A DNA stretch of 6,381 nt from Micavibrio sp. UBA1664 (GCA_002320485.1 DCKW01000073.1:1-6381); one strand, 5' to 3'. Counted from the first letter of the stretch, positions 1 to 6,140 are shown. Translations and numbers: made by a program. The notes: generated from the letters alone by a model not told the origin.

Positions 1-968
1 GAAATTTGTTCCGCATGGTCGAGCGCGTTCAATTTCGGTTTAAAACGGAAAGCCGTAGCCTTGATGTCCTTGTCCACAGGATTGCCTGCTGGATCGGTTA
101 CCGTCAGGAAATACGGGAATGTAATAAATGCCTCGAGGTTTGAATCGCCGTTAAAACGCCCTGCATTGGTAATTGCCCCCTTCATAATCATGGTCAGATC
201 AATTTGAACGCCGCCGTCAACAGGGGTGCATCCGCCCTTTACATCAACAATTGACCCGCGCGATGTCATTTGCCCGTTGGCGGGATCGCCGTTGAAATTT
301 GTCATGGATTGTGCCTCGGGCATAATGGTCAAACGTGGGCACCCTTTTATACCTGGCTGTTGTGTAATAACGGGGGCAGGGGATGTTGCCTGTTGCGGTT
401 GTGCAGTCGGTGTGCGGGGCGATGATGCAGCCTGATTCCAACGAATGGAATCGGCGGTCGGTGCGGATTGCACGGTGCCTTGCGGAACGGCAGGGGCAGG
501 GGCACCCTCGCTAATGCTGGCGGTTGCAACAACATTGCCCTGCGGAATGTTGACGACAGGTTTTTTGACGGGAACGACTGCGCCTTTAGAGGGAGATGCG
601 TTTGTTGTGACTTGTGGCGTTGGCGCCGCAGGGTCAAGTGAGGCTTGCGCTGCCGAGGGAGCTGTATTCGGGCCACCTATAATTGCTGAGACAGGAACCC
701 TGCCTTGCGGGTTTGGCGTGACAACAGGTTTTTCCCCGGTCAGGTTCTGTATCTCGTTCAATTCGGTTTGTAAGGCGGCCTGACGTTGCTCGGGTGTCAT
801 TTTCTGTATGGCCGGGGTCGAACCTATTTCAACTTGTTGAACAGTATCTTTTTCAGTCAAGGGATTTAGTGAAGCCCAGTCAAAATTTTCAATTTCAGAC
901 ATGGTCGGGATGGATTCGCATGCGGACAGGGATAGGCAAACACACAACGACAAAAGAACCTGTTTCAT
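1..968 (-). CDS. Putative outer-membrane lipoprotein with Pro/Ala-rich linker (partial, 3' end beyond left edge)
   Basis: An open minus-strand frame runs without a stop from the ATG at 966-968 to the left edge, giving 322 residues and no C-terminus. Residues 1-17 form a short lipoprotein signal peptide: Lys2, a hydrophobic stretch, and the lipobox LSAC with the lipidated Cys17. Residue 18 is Glu, so Lol sorting to the outer membrane is expected. Residues 58-79 are Gln/Glu-rich and probably helical. Residues 80-205 are low-complexity Pro/Ala/Thr/Gln with three PQGxV motifs at 87, 142 and 162. From residue 208 a compact domain begins (GCPRLTIM), with Cys210 and Cys247 as a possible disulfide. 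It resembles what I remember of alphaproteobacterial lipoproteins of unknown function, a weak inference. An AAGG lies 8 bases before the chosen ATG. An in-frame ATG at 983 would add five residues but has a poorer upstream site. The gene diverges from ispH. The reading is firm; the function is unknown. Confidence 0.85.
   Translation of the reverse strand, partial: MKQVLLSLCVCLSLSACESIPTMSEIENFDWASLNPLTEKDTVQQVEIGSTPAIQKMTPEQRQAALQTELNEIQNLTGEKPVVTPNPQGRVPVSAIIGGPNTAPSAAQASLDPAAPTPQVTTNASPSKGAVVPVKKPVVNIPQGNVVATASISEGAPAPAVPQGTVQSAPTADSIRWNQAASSPRTPTAQPQQATSPAPVITQQPGIKGCPRLTIMPEAQSMTNFNGDPANGQMTSRGSIVDVKGGCTPVDGGVQIDLTMIMKGAITNAGRFNGDSNLEAFITFPYFLTVTDPAGNPVDKDIKATAFRFKPKLNALDHAEQI
434..452. 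repeat. 7-bp inverted repeat inside the lipoprotein gene
   Basis: GATTCCA (434-440) and TGGAATC (446-452) are perfect inverted copies around a 5-base loop, lying in the linker codons near residues 173-178. They could form a small hairpin in the transcript. A chance occurrence in coding sequence is the simplest reading. Confidence 0.3.
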
Positions 969-1026
969 AAGGAGAACCTTCATTTTTTCATAGATTTTCC
1001 ATTAGTGATAGCCTAAGTATGGTGGT
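969..1026. promoter_or_regulatory. Divergent intergenic region between lipoprotein gene and ispH
   Basis: These 58 bases separate two divergently oriented genes, so both promoters should lie here or in the neighbouring coding ends. I could not find a convincing -35/-10 pair for either direction. On the minus strand AAGG (977-980) is a plausible ribosome site for the lipoprotein start at 968. On the plus strand no Shine-Dalgarno sequence stands at a useful distance from the ispH ATG. The promoter role is inferred from gene orientation only. Confidence 0.4.
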
Positions 1027-1986
1027 ATGGCAATATCTGATCATCTGACTATCCTTCTTTCAGCGCCGCGCGGCTTTTGTGCAGGGGTCGACCGCGCCAT
1101 CCAGATTGTTGACAAGGCATTGGCAAAATACGGTGCGCCTGTCTATGTACGGCATGAAATCGTGCATAATAAATTTGTAGTGAATAGCTTGCGTGAAAAA
1201 GGCGCGGTTTTTATCGAAGAGCTACATGAAATTCCCGCTAACCATGCGGATCGCCCTGTTATTTTTTCAGCACATGGCGTGCCGAAATCCGTTCCTGAAA
1301 ATGCGGAGGCAATGAATCTGTTTTACATTGATGCGACCTGTCCTTTGGTAAGTAAGGTGCATCGTGAAACCGAACGTCATTATAAAAACGGCAACCATAT
1401 TATTCTGATCGGTCATGCGGGACATCCAGAGGTTATCGGAACGATGGGGCAATTGCCGCTAGGTTCGGTTACTTTGGTGGAAACGGTGGCGGATGTTGAA
1501 AAACTGGACTTTTCTGACAACAGGGCATTGGCCTATGCTACGCAAACAACCCTGTCTTTGGACGATACGGCGGATATCGTAAAGACATTACAGGAAAAAT
1601 TCCCTCATATTGTCGGCCCGCATAAGGAGGATATCTGTTATGCCACCACTAACCGTCAGGAGGCGGTGAAAATCATTGCTGATAAGGCCGATGCCATGAT
1701 CGTGATTGGTGCGCCCAATTCTTCAAATTCAAATCGTTTGGTCGAGGTTGCACTGAATTACGGTTGCGCCAAAGCGCAATTGGTTCAACGCGCCGCCGAT
1801 ATAAATTGGGATTGGTTCGAAAATGTGAAAACGTTGGGATTGACCGCAGGAGCCTCCGCCCCCGAAATTTTGGTCGAGGAAGTCATAGAGGCCTGCCGCG
1901 CCCGTTACGATCATGTCACGGTTGAAGAGGTAACCTTGCGGGAAGAGGATGTCGAATTTAAATTGCCAAGGGTATTACGGGCATGA
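1027..1986 (+). CDS. ispH: 4-hydroxy-3-methylbut-2-enyl diphosphate reductase IspH
   Basis: IspH is the last enzyme of the MEP pathway. It is a cytosolic [4Fe-4S] protein that reduces HMBPP to isopentenyl and dimethylallyl diphosphate. The 319 residues match the usual length (E. coli about 316). The three cluster cysteines are present: Cys18 in APRGFCAGVDRA, Cys105 in DATCPLVSKVH, and Cys204 in EDICYATTNRQ. Substrate-site residues are also visible: His47 (VHNKFVV), His83 (SAHG), His133 and the catalytic Glu135 (GHPEVIGTMGQ), the SSNSNRL motif near 232-238, and Ser277 (GASAPE). An in-frame TAG at 1009-1011 with no other start codon after it fixes the start at 1027. No ribosome-binding site is evident, so initiation may be weak or leaderless. 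The stop overlaps the start of rnhA (ATGA), indicating an operon with translational coupling. The assignment is secure. Confidence 0.98.
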   Translation: MAISDHLTILLSAPRGFCAGVDRAIQIVDKALAKYGAPVYVRHEIVHNKFVVNSLREKGAVFIEELHEIPANHADRPVIFSAHGVPKSVPENAEAMNLFYIDATCPLVSKVHRETERHYKNGNHIILIGHAGHPEVIGTMGQLPLGSVTLVETVADVEKLDFSDNRALAYATQTTLSLDDTADIVKTLQEKFPHIVGPHKEDICYATTNRQEAVKIIADKADAMIVIGAPNSSNSNRLVEVALNYGCAKAQLVQRAADINWDWFENVKTLGLTAGASAPEILVEEVIEACRARYDHVTVEEVTLREEDVEFKLPRVLRA

Positions 1987-2408
1987 GTGTCGAGATATAT
2001 ACAGACGGGGCGTGCAGTGGCAACCCCGGCCCTGGAGGATGGGGTGCCGTTTTACGCTATGGCGAACATGAAAAGGAATTAAACGGCGGCGAGGCCGAGA
2101 CCACCAATAACCGTATGGAAATGATGGCGGTCATCCAATCGCTGGCTGCATTAAAAAAACCTTGTCAGATCGACCTTTATACCGACAGTGTTTACGTCCG
2201 TGACGGGGTGACAAAATGGTTGCAGGGGTGGAAAGCTAAAGGGTGGAAAACCGCAGCCAAAAAACCCGTTAAAAACCAGGATTTATGGGAACGAATTGAT
2301 GCTGAAATGCAACGCCATTCCATTAACTGGCATTGGGTGAAGGGACACGCGGGGCATCCTGAAAACGAACGCGCCGACGAATTGGCTCGCGCGGGTATTC
2401 CGAAATAA
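1983..2408 (+). CDS. rnhA: Ribonuclease HI
   Basis: RNase HI cuts the RNA strand of RNA-DNA hybrids with Mg2+ or Mn2+, removing R-loops and primer RNA in the cytoplasm. The 141-residue protein is a single-domain type 1 enzyme. The catalytic set is intact: Asp8 (YTDGACSGNPGPGGWG), Glu46 (TNNRMEMMAV), Asp68 (YTDSVYV) and Asp132 (ADELAR), with the flexible-loop His122 in KGHAGHPENERADELA. The basic Trp-rich helix with WLQGWKAKGWKT (79-90), which contacts the hybrid in E. coli RNase HI, is also present. The ATG overlaps the ispH stop by four bases, and an AAGGG at 1968-1972 inside ispH lies 10 bases upstream. In many alphaproteobacteria I recall thrB lying between ispH and rnhA; it is absent here. 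The assignment is secure. Confidence 0.98.
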   Translation: MSVEIYTDGACSGNPGPGGWGAVLRYGEHEKELNGGEAETTNNRMEMMAVIQSLAALKKPCQIDLYTDSVYVRDGVTKWLQGWKAKGWKTAAKKPVKNQDLWERIDAEMQRHSINWHWVKGHAGHPENERADELARAGIPK

Positions 2409-2419
2409 ACTTACGCTGA

Positions 2420-2434
2420 TTCATAAATTGTTAA
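2420..2434. promoter_or_regulatory. Near-match CtrA-type binding site (TTCA-N7-TTAA)
   Basis: The bases read TTCA, then seven bases (TAAATTG), then TTAA. This fits the alphaproteobacterial CtrA consensus TTAA-N7-TTAA at seven of eight positions with exact spacing. It lies 48 bases before the start of the next gene, in the only gap between rnhA and that gene. The stretch is AT-rich, so a chance match is quite possible. Confidence 0.25.
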
Positions 2435-2469
2435 CTTTTGTATGGGCATGGTGATTCGTCAAACACAAC

Positions 2470-2475
2470 AGGAGG
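2470..2475 (+). promoter_or_regulatory. Strong Shine-Dalgarno AGGAGG that fixes the start at 2483
   Basis: A perfect AGGAGG is followed by a 7-base spacer and then ATG at 2483. The frame is open further upstream to an ATG at 2438, but that start has no comparable site, so 2483 is preferred. Confidence 0.8.
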
Positions 2476-2482
2476 TTGGTTT

Positions 2483-2905
2483 ATGACGATGATGAAAAGC
2501 AATACAGCATGTATTTTACCCGTTATTCGCAATGATATGCGTGCCGAGGATCGCGAAGTAATTACAATTTTTTTGCAACGCTATCGCGATATTCTTTTTA
2601 TGCGCGAGGAACAGAAAATCCTGTCTTGCATCGAAAAAGCCGCCGAAATTACATCGCATTCTCCACAAAAAATTTCTGCAATATTGCTCAATAACGGCTT
2701 AAGGGCGACACGCCGGTCTTTCCCCCAGACATTTCTGGATGAAATTGATATGATTGCCTATCATCAACGCGGGCGTGTCGGCGATTTCGCTCAATCTGCC
2801 TATGATGACATTATTGATTACTGGCATAATGTAAGTGACGCTCCTGTGAAAAGGATGGATCATACTGCTTACTATACCGATATCAGAAAAGAAAAAGCGG
2901 TATAG
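2483..2905 (+). CDS. Hypothetical protein, 140 residues, not recognised
   Basis: I do not recognise this protein. It is 140 residues long, apparently cytosolic, with no signal peptide or membrane segment. It reads as mainly helical: residues 20-56 (Arg/Glu-rich, ending in ILSCIEKAAEI) and 84-116 (LDEIDMIAYHQRG through YDDIIDYWH). A basic turn at 73-79 (LRATRRS) joins them. Cysteines occur singly at 10 and 49 and suggest no metal site. The tail is charged and Tyr-rich. The start follows a strong AGGAGG. It stands 74 bases after rnhA and 68 bases before the response regulator, all on the same strand, so it could be a lone transcript or the first gene of a unit with the regulator. Base composition does not differ obviously from its neighbours. 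That it is a real gene rests on the ribosome site and an uninterrupted frame of plausible composition. Confidence 0.75.
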   Translation: MTMMKSNTACILPVIRNDMRAEDREVITIFLQRYRDILFMREEQKILSCIEKAAEITSHSPQKISAILLNNGLRATRRSFPQTFLDEIDMIAYHQRGRVGDFAQSAYDDIIDYWHNVSDAPVKRMDHTAYYTDIRKEKAV

Positions 2906-2937
2906 TCCATGTTTTTAAAAAAGATAAAGCTTGTATA

Positions 2938-2966
2938 TTTCCAATTCTCTTTCTTTTAGGTACACT
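2938..2966 (+). promoter_or_regulatory. Weak candidate promoter for the response regulator, implying a leaderless transcript
   Basis: TTTCCA at 2938-2943 and TACACT at 2961-2966 are separated by 17 bases, each matching the sigma-70-type consensus at four of six positions. Transcription from it would start near 2973-2974, at the ATG itself. This fits the lack of a properly spaced Shine-Dalgarno (only AGG two bases before the ATG). Weak matches like this occur by chance. Confidence 0.25.
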
Positions 2967-2973
2967 ATAGGAA

Positions 2974-3462
2974 ATGAAAGAATTATCAGTCCTCGTCGTT
3001 GAAGAATCACAACCTATGTTGCAGGTGCTCGTCGGTATTCTTGAAGAGTTTGGTTTTGGCAAAATTTTAACCGCAACTGACGGGGAGCAGGCGTTTCAGA
3101 TACACCAGCATCATAGGCCGGATATCATTATTACCGATTGGCATATGGAACCGATTGACGGGTTGGAGTTGTGTCAGTGGATACGTCGTACAAAACATTC
3201 GGTTAACCGTTCGGTTCCGATCATCCTGATGTCCTCTTATACCGAGCAGACCCGCATTACAAACGCCCGTGATATGGGGGTGACCGAAATTCTGGTTAAA
3301 CCGTTCACGGCGCAGGATTTGGCACGCCGTATCATGCATGTGGTTGATGTACCAAGGGATTTCATCGAGTCTCTCAATTTCTTCGGGCCGGATCGCCGTC
3401 GTCATTCACCTGATGGTTATGAAGGCGAAAACCGCCGAACCAAAAATCCTGAGGAGTCTTAA
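2974..3462 (+). CDS. CheY-like single-domain response regulator with FGPDRRR tail
   Basis: This is a receiver-domain protein of 162 residues with no DNA-binding or enzymatic output domain, so it probably acts through protein contacts. Residues 4-122 show the receiver fold. Glu10-Glu11 form the acidic pair after the first strand (VLVVEES), where DD, ED or DE are usual. Asp55 in IIITDWHMEPIDG is the phosphoacceptor, Ser87 is the switch residue (LMSSYTE), and Lys109-Pro110 is the conserved lysine (LVKPFT). A basic tail (125-162) has RDFIESLNFFGPDRRR, an arrangement I recall from alphaproteobacterial regulators and small proteins. An in-frame stop at 2968-2970 makes 2974 the only usable start, although its AGG lies only two bases before the ATG. 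The next gene starts 4 bases after the stop, so the two are almost certainly co-transcribed. No histidine kinase is nearby. The domain is certain; the pathway is unknown. Confidence 0.93.
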   Translation: MKELSVLVVEESQPMLQVLVGILEEFGFGKILTATDGEQAFQIHQHHRPDIIITDWHMEPIDGLELCQWIRRTKHSVNRSVPIILMSSYTEQTRITNARDMGVTEILVKPFTAQDLARRIMHVVDVPRDFIESLNFFGPDRRRHSPDGYEGENRRTKNPEES

Positions 3463-3466
3463 GGCG

Positions 3467-4009
3467 ATGTCGGAAAAAGATGATCAGATGTATATTTATC
3501 AGCTATTCGGCGTCTCAACACCGCGCAGGATAAAGGCTGATAAACGTCTTCGCAACAAGATTGGCCCCGTTGCCAAAATCGGCGAGCAGCAGGTTATGAA
3601 GGCCCAACGTAAAATTGACAAACCTGATGTTGATTTCCGCCCATATGCCATGGATTATTTGAACCAAATCGACGATCTGGTTATGGAGCTTAAAGCCATG
3701 GATTATGATCGTGAACGCGAATATAACCGTACGATTGTGCCTGTTTCTCAACTTAAGGGGCAGGCGGCGATGTTCGGTAACCCCTTTGTGTCCGAAGTAA
3801 GTGCCAAGGTTTTACGCTTTCTCGAACATTTTAAGCGTCTTGATGACGATGTATTAAGTATTCTCGAGGCTTATCGCAGTTGCGTGCGCACAGCTTACGA
3901 GCGTTACATTAGTAAGGGCGATAGTACCGAGGCGCAAAATCTGTCACAGGAAATGGATGCGGCCATTCAGCGATATATCGCAAAATTCCGTCGCCGCACT
4001 GAAACGTAA
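3467..4009 (+). CDS. Conserved-looking helical protein paired with the response regulator, function unknown
   Basis: I cannot assign this 180-residue protein. It lacks a signal peptide and membrane segments and appears mostly helical. Residues 22-52 are Lys/Arg-rich, 60-90 form a helix (YLNQIDDLVMELKAMDYDRERE), and 95-175 read as a helical bundle. The central segment is AMFGNPFVSEVSAKVLRFLEHFKRLDDDVLSILEAYRS (about 101-138), and the C-terminus is basic (KFRRR). I have a weak memory of alphaproteobacterial proteins beside receiver genes with a similar MFG-P-V-hydrophobic pattern and a His where Tyr136 stands here, but cannot confirm it. An HPt-like or receiver-binding role is speculative. The start at 3467 is chosen because GAGGAG (3451-3456), embedded in the last regulator codons, lies 10 bases upstream. 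The frame extends back to 3338, but that would overlap the receiver gene heavily. The gene faces the PBP gene convergently, 18 bases away. Confidence 0.85.
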   Translation: MSEKDDQMYIYQLFGVSTPRRIKADKRLRNKIGPVAKIGEQQVMKAQRKIDKPDVDFRPYAMDYLNQIDDLVMELKAMDYDREREYNRTIVPVSQLKGQAAMFGNPFVSEVSAKVLRFLEHFKRLDDDVLSILEAYRSCVRTAYERYISKGDSTEAQNLSQEMDAAIQRYIAKFRRRTET

Positions 4010-4026
4010 CTTTACATTTGTTACGT
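4004..4026. repeat. 7-bp inverted repeat spanning the convergent gene junction
   Basis: ACGTAAC (4004-4010) and GTTACGT (4020-4026) are perfect inverted copies around a 9-base loop. The left arm contains the TAA stop of the plus-strand gene, and the right arm ends one base short of the stop codon of the minus-strand PBP gene. Neither strand has a T-run after the stem, so it is not a standard rho-independent terminator. A two-way pause or transcript-end role is only a possibility. Confidence 0.4.
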
Positions 4027-4027
4027 C

Positions 4028-6091
4028 TCAATCATTAAAATCGAAACTACTTGATCCCGTTCCATCAGGGCGCGTCGAATTCCATTCAATCCTTTTTTGT
4101 GTTCCGCTACCTTGGGTGCGGTTATTGCCGGATGAAAACAGGCTGTTGATAAACGATTGAGCGCGGTTTTCTAAGGACGGAGTATAATTGCTGACGGCCA
4201 TAGCGGCAGAGCCTTGCTGTGCCGCCTGCATGGATTGCCTCCAGATAGCGGCAGGAATGCCGCCGCCATACGTGCCGCCGGCCATAGATGTATTGTCGTC
4301 ATTACCGATCCATACGGCCATGGTATATTTGCTGGAAAAACCGGCAAAAAGCGCATCACGGTAATCCTGCGTCGTTCCCGTTTTTCCCGCTACAGGAAAT
4401 CCTGGTGCGGCGCGTCTGCCTGTTCCATATTTAACAACATCTTCCATCATGGATGTCAGGGCGTCGATATGGTCGTAAGAGACGACACGCGGCTCTGCGG
4501 TTTTTTCATGACGATATAAGACGATGCCGTCTTTGGTTTCAATTTTTTCTATTCCGTATGGCGTGATCAAGCGTCCGTCCTGACCGATTGTCGCATAGGC
4601 GCCTGTTAAATCGAGAAGGGATATATCAACCGTCCCTAATGCAGTACTTAGTTCTTCTCTGACGTCGGCCTCAATTCCCATACGATGCGCCAGATCAACC
4701 ACATGCTTTACTCCGGTTTGCTGAATCATATGCACGGCTGCAACGTTAAAGGAATTGGCAAGGGCGGCGCGCATCGGAACCTGATCTGAATAATATCCGT
4801 CATAGTTACTTGGACGGTAACGACCAGAGGTGAATTTCTGGTTGGAAATCATGTCTTCCGGACGCCAGCCTTGCTCTATAGCTGCCAGATAAACAAAAGG
4901 TTTAAAAGATGATCCGGCTTGCCGCTTTCCATCCGTGGCGCGATTGAACTGGCTTTCCTCGTAATCATAGCCCCCGACCATTGATCGTATGGCGCCGTCA
5001 CTATCCAAAAGAACGGCCGCGACCTGCGGACGCTTCTTGTCTTTCTCTTCAGGGTAAACCTTATCCAGTTCTGACTGGGCGATAACGGCAACCTTTTTCT
5101 GCAAGGGCGCCGACAAAGTCGTGGTAACCTTTAAATCTCCCTCAACATCCGCTGCCAGCATATTCGTCTGGCGGTAAATCCAGTCGGTGAAATAATGGGC
5201 CGATTTTTCTTGTGCCGCAAATTCCATTCCCTCAACCTTGCCGTCAACAATTTTGATATTGCGGGCGTCGGCGATCATTTCCTCTGTGGCGTATCCCTCG
5301 TCTTCCATGGCTGCTAAAACGACCTTCATACGCTCTATAGCCCCTTTAGGATTGTGAAGCGGCGATAAACCCGAGGGCGCCTGCATCAAGCCGGCCAACA
5401 GGGCGGCCTCTTTCAGGCCCAGATTTTGCGGTTTTTTATTGAAGTAAATATGCGCGGCCGAATCAATCCCATAGGCGCCCGCGCCAAAATAAACATGATT
5501 AAGATAGGCACTGAGAATTTCCTCTTTGCTATACTGGTTTTCGATCCAGATAGAGAGCATCGCCTCCTGAATTTTACGTTTAAGCGTTTTTTCAGGTTTG
5601 AAAAACAGGTTTTTTGCCAGTTGCTGGGTGATTGTCGATCCGCCTTGGGCAATGCGGCCCTCGCGAATATTGATGGCCATGGCACGGGTCAGGCCGAATA
5701 CATCGATTCCGAAATGTTTATAAAAACGGCGGTCTTCGATCGCAATAAAAGCATTAGGAATATGAGGTGGTAGGTCTTCTACACGGACGTTCGGCCCTCG
5801 CAGATGACCATAGGCTGCAATCTCGGTTTTTCCGTCGTTGGCATAGACTCTAACGATACGTTGATTATCGGATTTCACACCTTTCGCAATACGCCCTAGA
5901 TCTTTTCCATACCAGGCCAAAATGGCAATCAGTAACAATCCCGCCCAGATACAGGCAACGAATCCCCATCTCAGGATTTTTTTCATAAAGCTTTCCTGTC
6001 CTTTTTTTCGAGTGCTGCGCTTTTTAGGGACTGTCTTCTTCGACACCTTTTTTGCGGGCGGTTTTTTTACCGTTTTTGACTTTTTTACCAT
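4028..6091 (-). CDS. Class A penicillin-binding protein, PBP1A family (glycosyltransferase and transpeptidase)
   Basis: This bifunctional enzyme polymerises lipid II into glycan strands and cross-links the peptides on the periplasmic face of the inner membrane. Its 687 residues include a lysine-rich cytoplasmic tail (1-38) and one membrane anchor (about 40-61). The GT51 transglycosylase (about 75-250) has catalytic Glu119 (EDRRFYKHFGID), QGGSTITQQLAKN (149-161) and Glu176 (RKIQE). The transpeptidase (about 355-620) has Ser394 in SSFK, Ser447-Phe-Asn449 as the SxN motif, and KTG at 570-572. The stretch between the two domains is short, about 100 residues, so the OB-like insert of the larger E. 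coli PBP1a seems to be missing. The last 45 residues are Ser/Gly/Asn-rich. The ATG at 6091 has no evident ribosome site, whereas Met36 (ATG at 5986) follows AGGA with a 7-base spacer, so a 652-residue form is possible. The gene lies 49 bases after trmFO on the same strand. Confidence 0.97.
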   Translation of the reverse strand: MVKKSKTVKKPPAKKVSKKTVPKKRSTRKKGQESFMKKILRWGFVACIWAGLLLIAILAWYGKDLGRIAKGVKSDNQRIVRVYANDGKTEIAAYGHLRGPNVRVEDLPPHIPNAFIAIEDRRFYKHFGIDVFGLTRAMAINIREGRIAQGGSTITQQLAKNLFFKPEKTLKRKIQEAMLSIWIENQYSKEEILSAYLNHVYFGAGAYGIDSAAHIYFNKKPQNLGLKEAALLAGLMQAPSGLSPLHNPKGAIERMKVVLAAMEDEGYATEEMIADARNIKIVDGKVEGMEFAAQEKSAHYFTDWIYRQTNMLAADVEGDLKVTTTLSAPLQKKVAVIAQSELDKVYPEEKDKKRPQVAAVLLDSDGAIRSMVGGYDYEESQFNRATDGKRQAGSSFKPFVYLAAIEQGWRPEDMISNQKFTSGRYRPSNYDGYYSDQVPMRAALANSFNVAAVHMIQQTGVKHVVDLAHRMGIEADVREELSTALGTVDISLLDLTGAYATIGQDGRLITPYGIEKIETKDGIVLYRHEKTAEPRVVSYDHIDALTSMMEDVVKYGTGRRAAPGFPVAGKTGTTQDYRDALFAGFSSKYTMAVWIGNDDNTSMAGGTYGGGIPAAIWRQSMQAAQQGSAAMAVSNYTPSLENRAQSFINSLFSSGNNRTQGSGTQKRIEWNSTRPDGTGSSSFDFND
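5994..5997 (-). promoter_or_regulatory. Shine-Dalgarno AGGA before an internal PBP start (Met36, 5986)
   Basis: On the minus strand AGGA sits in a purine-rich stretch (GGACAGGAAAG), 7 bases before the in-frame ATG at 5984-5986. The upstream ATG at 6091 lacks a comparable site. Initiation here would remove most of the lysine-rich tail but keep the Lys-Lys flank and the membrane anchor. Confidence 0.4.
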
Positions 6092-6131
6092 GCATGACGA
6101 TAAACAATTTTTTTACGGCAAAATCAAGGAA

Positions 6132-6137
6132 ATTATA
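6132..6137 (-). promoter_or_regulatory. Possible -10 box (TATAAT) upstream of the PBP gene
   Basis: The minus strand carries a perfect TATAAT just after the trmFO stop and about 40 bases before the PBP start at 6091. The best -35-like hexamer upstream, TCGACA, is 20 bases away, longer than the usual 16-18. An own promoter for the PBP is therefore possible but weakly supported. Confidence 0.2.
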
Positions 6138-6140
6138 ATC

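Noticed and set aside
445..783. Plus-strand open frame of 112 codons opposite the lipoprotein gene
   Set aside because: The minus-strand frame has a signal peptide, lipobox and plausible composition over 322 residues, while the plus-strand frame reads as Gly/Ala/Thr/Cys-rich shadow sequence with no ribosome site.
2438..2482. Upstream start at 2438 for the 140-residue gene
   Set aside because: It has no ribosome site; the ATG at 2483 follows a perfect AGGAGG.
2963..2972. CACTATAGGA resembles the core of a T7-type phage promoter
   Set aside because: Only the right part matches; the left half of the T7 consensus is absent and nothing phage-like is nearby.
2906..2973. Possible terminator or small RNA in the gap before the response regulator (T-run and A-run near 2912-2922)
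   Set aside because: No GC-rich stem precedes the T-run and no stable hairpin is visible.
3338..3466. Upstream extension of the 180-residue gene to an ATG at 3338
   Set aside because: It would overlap the receiver gene by over 120 bases, whereas the ATG at 3467 has GAGGAG at a usable distance and sits 4 bases after the preceding stop.
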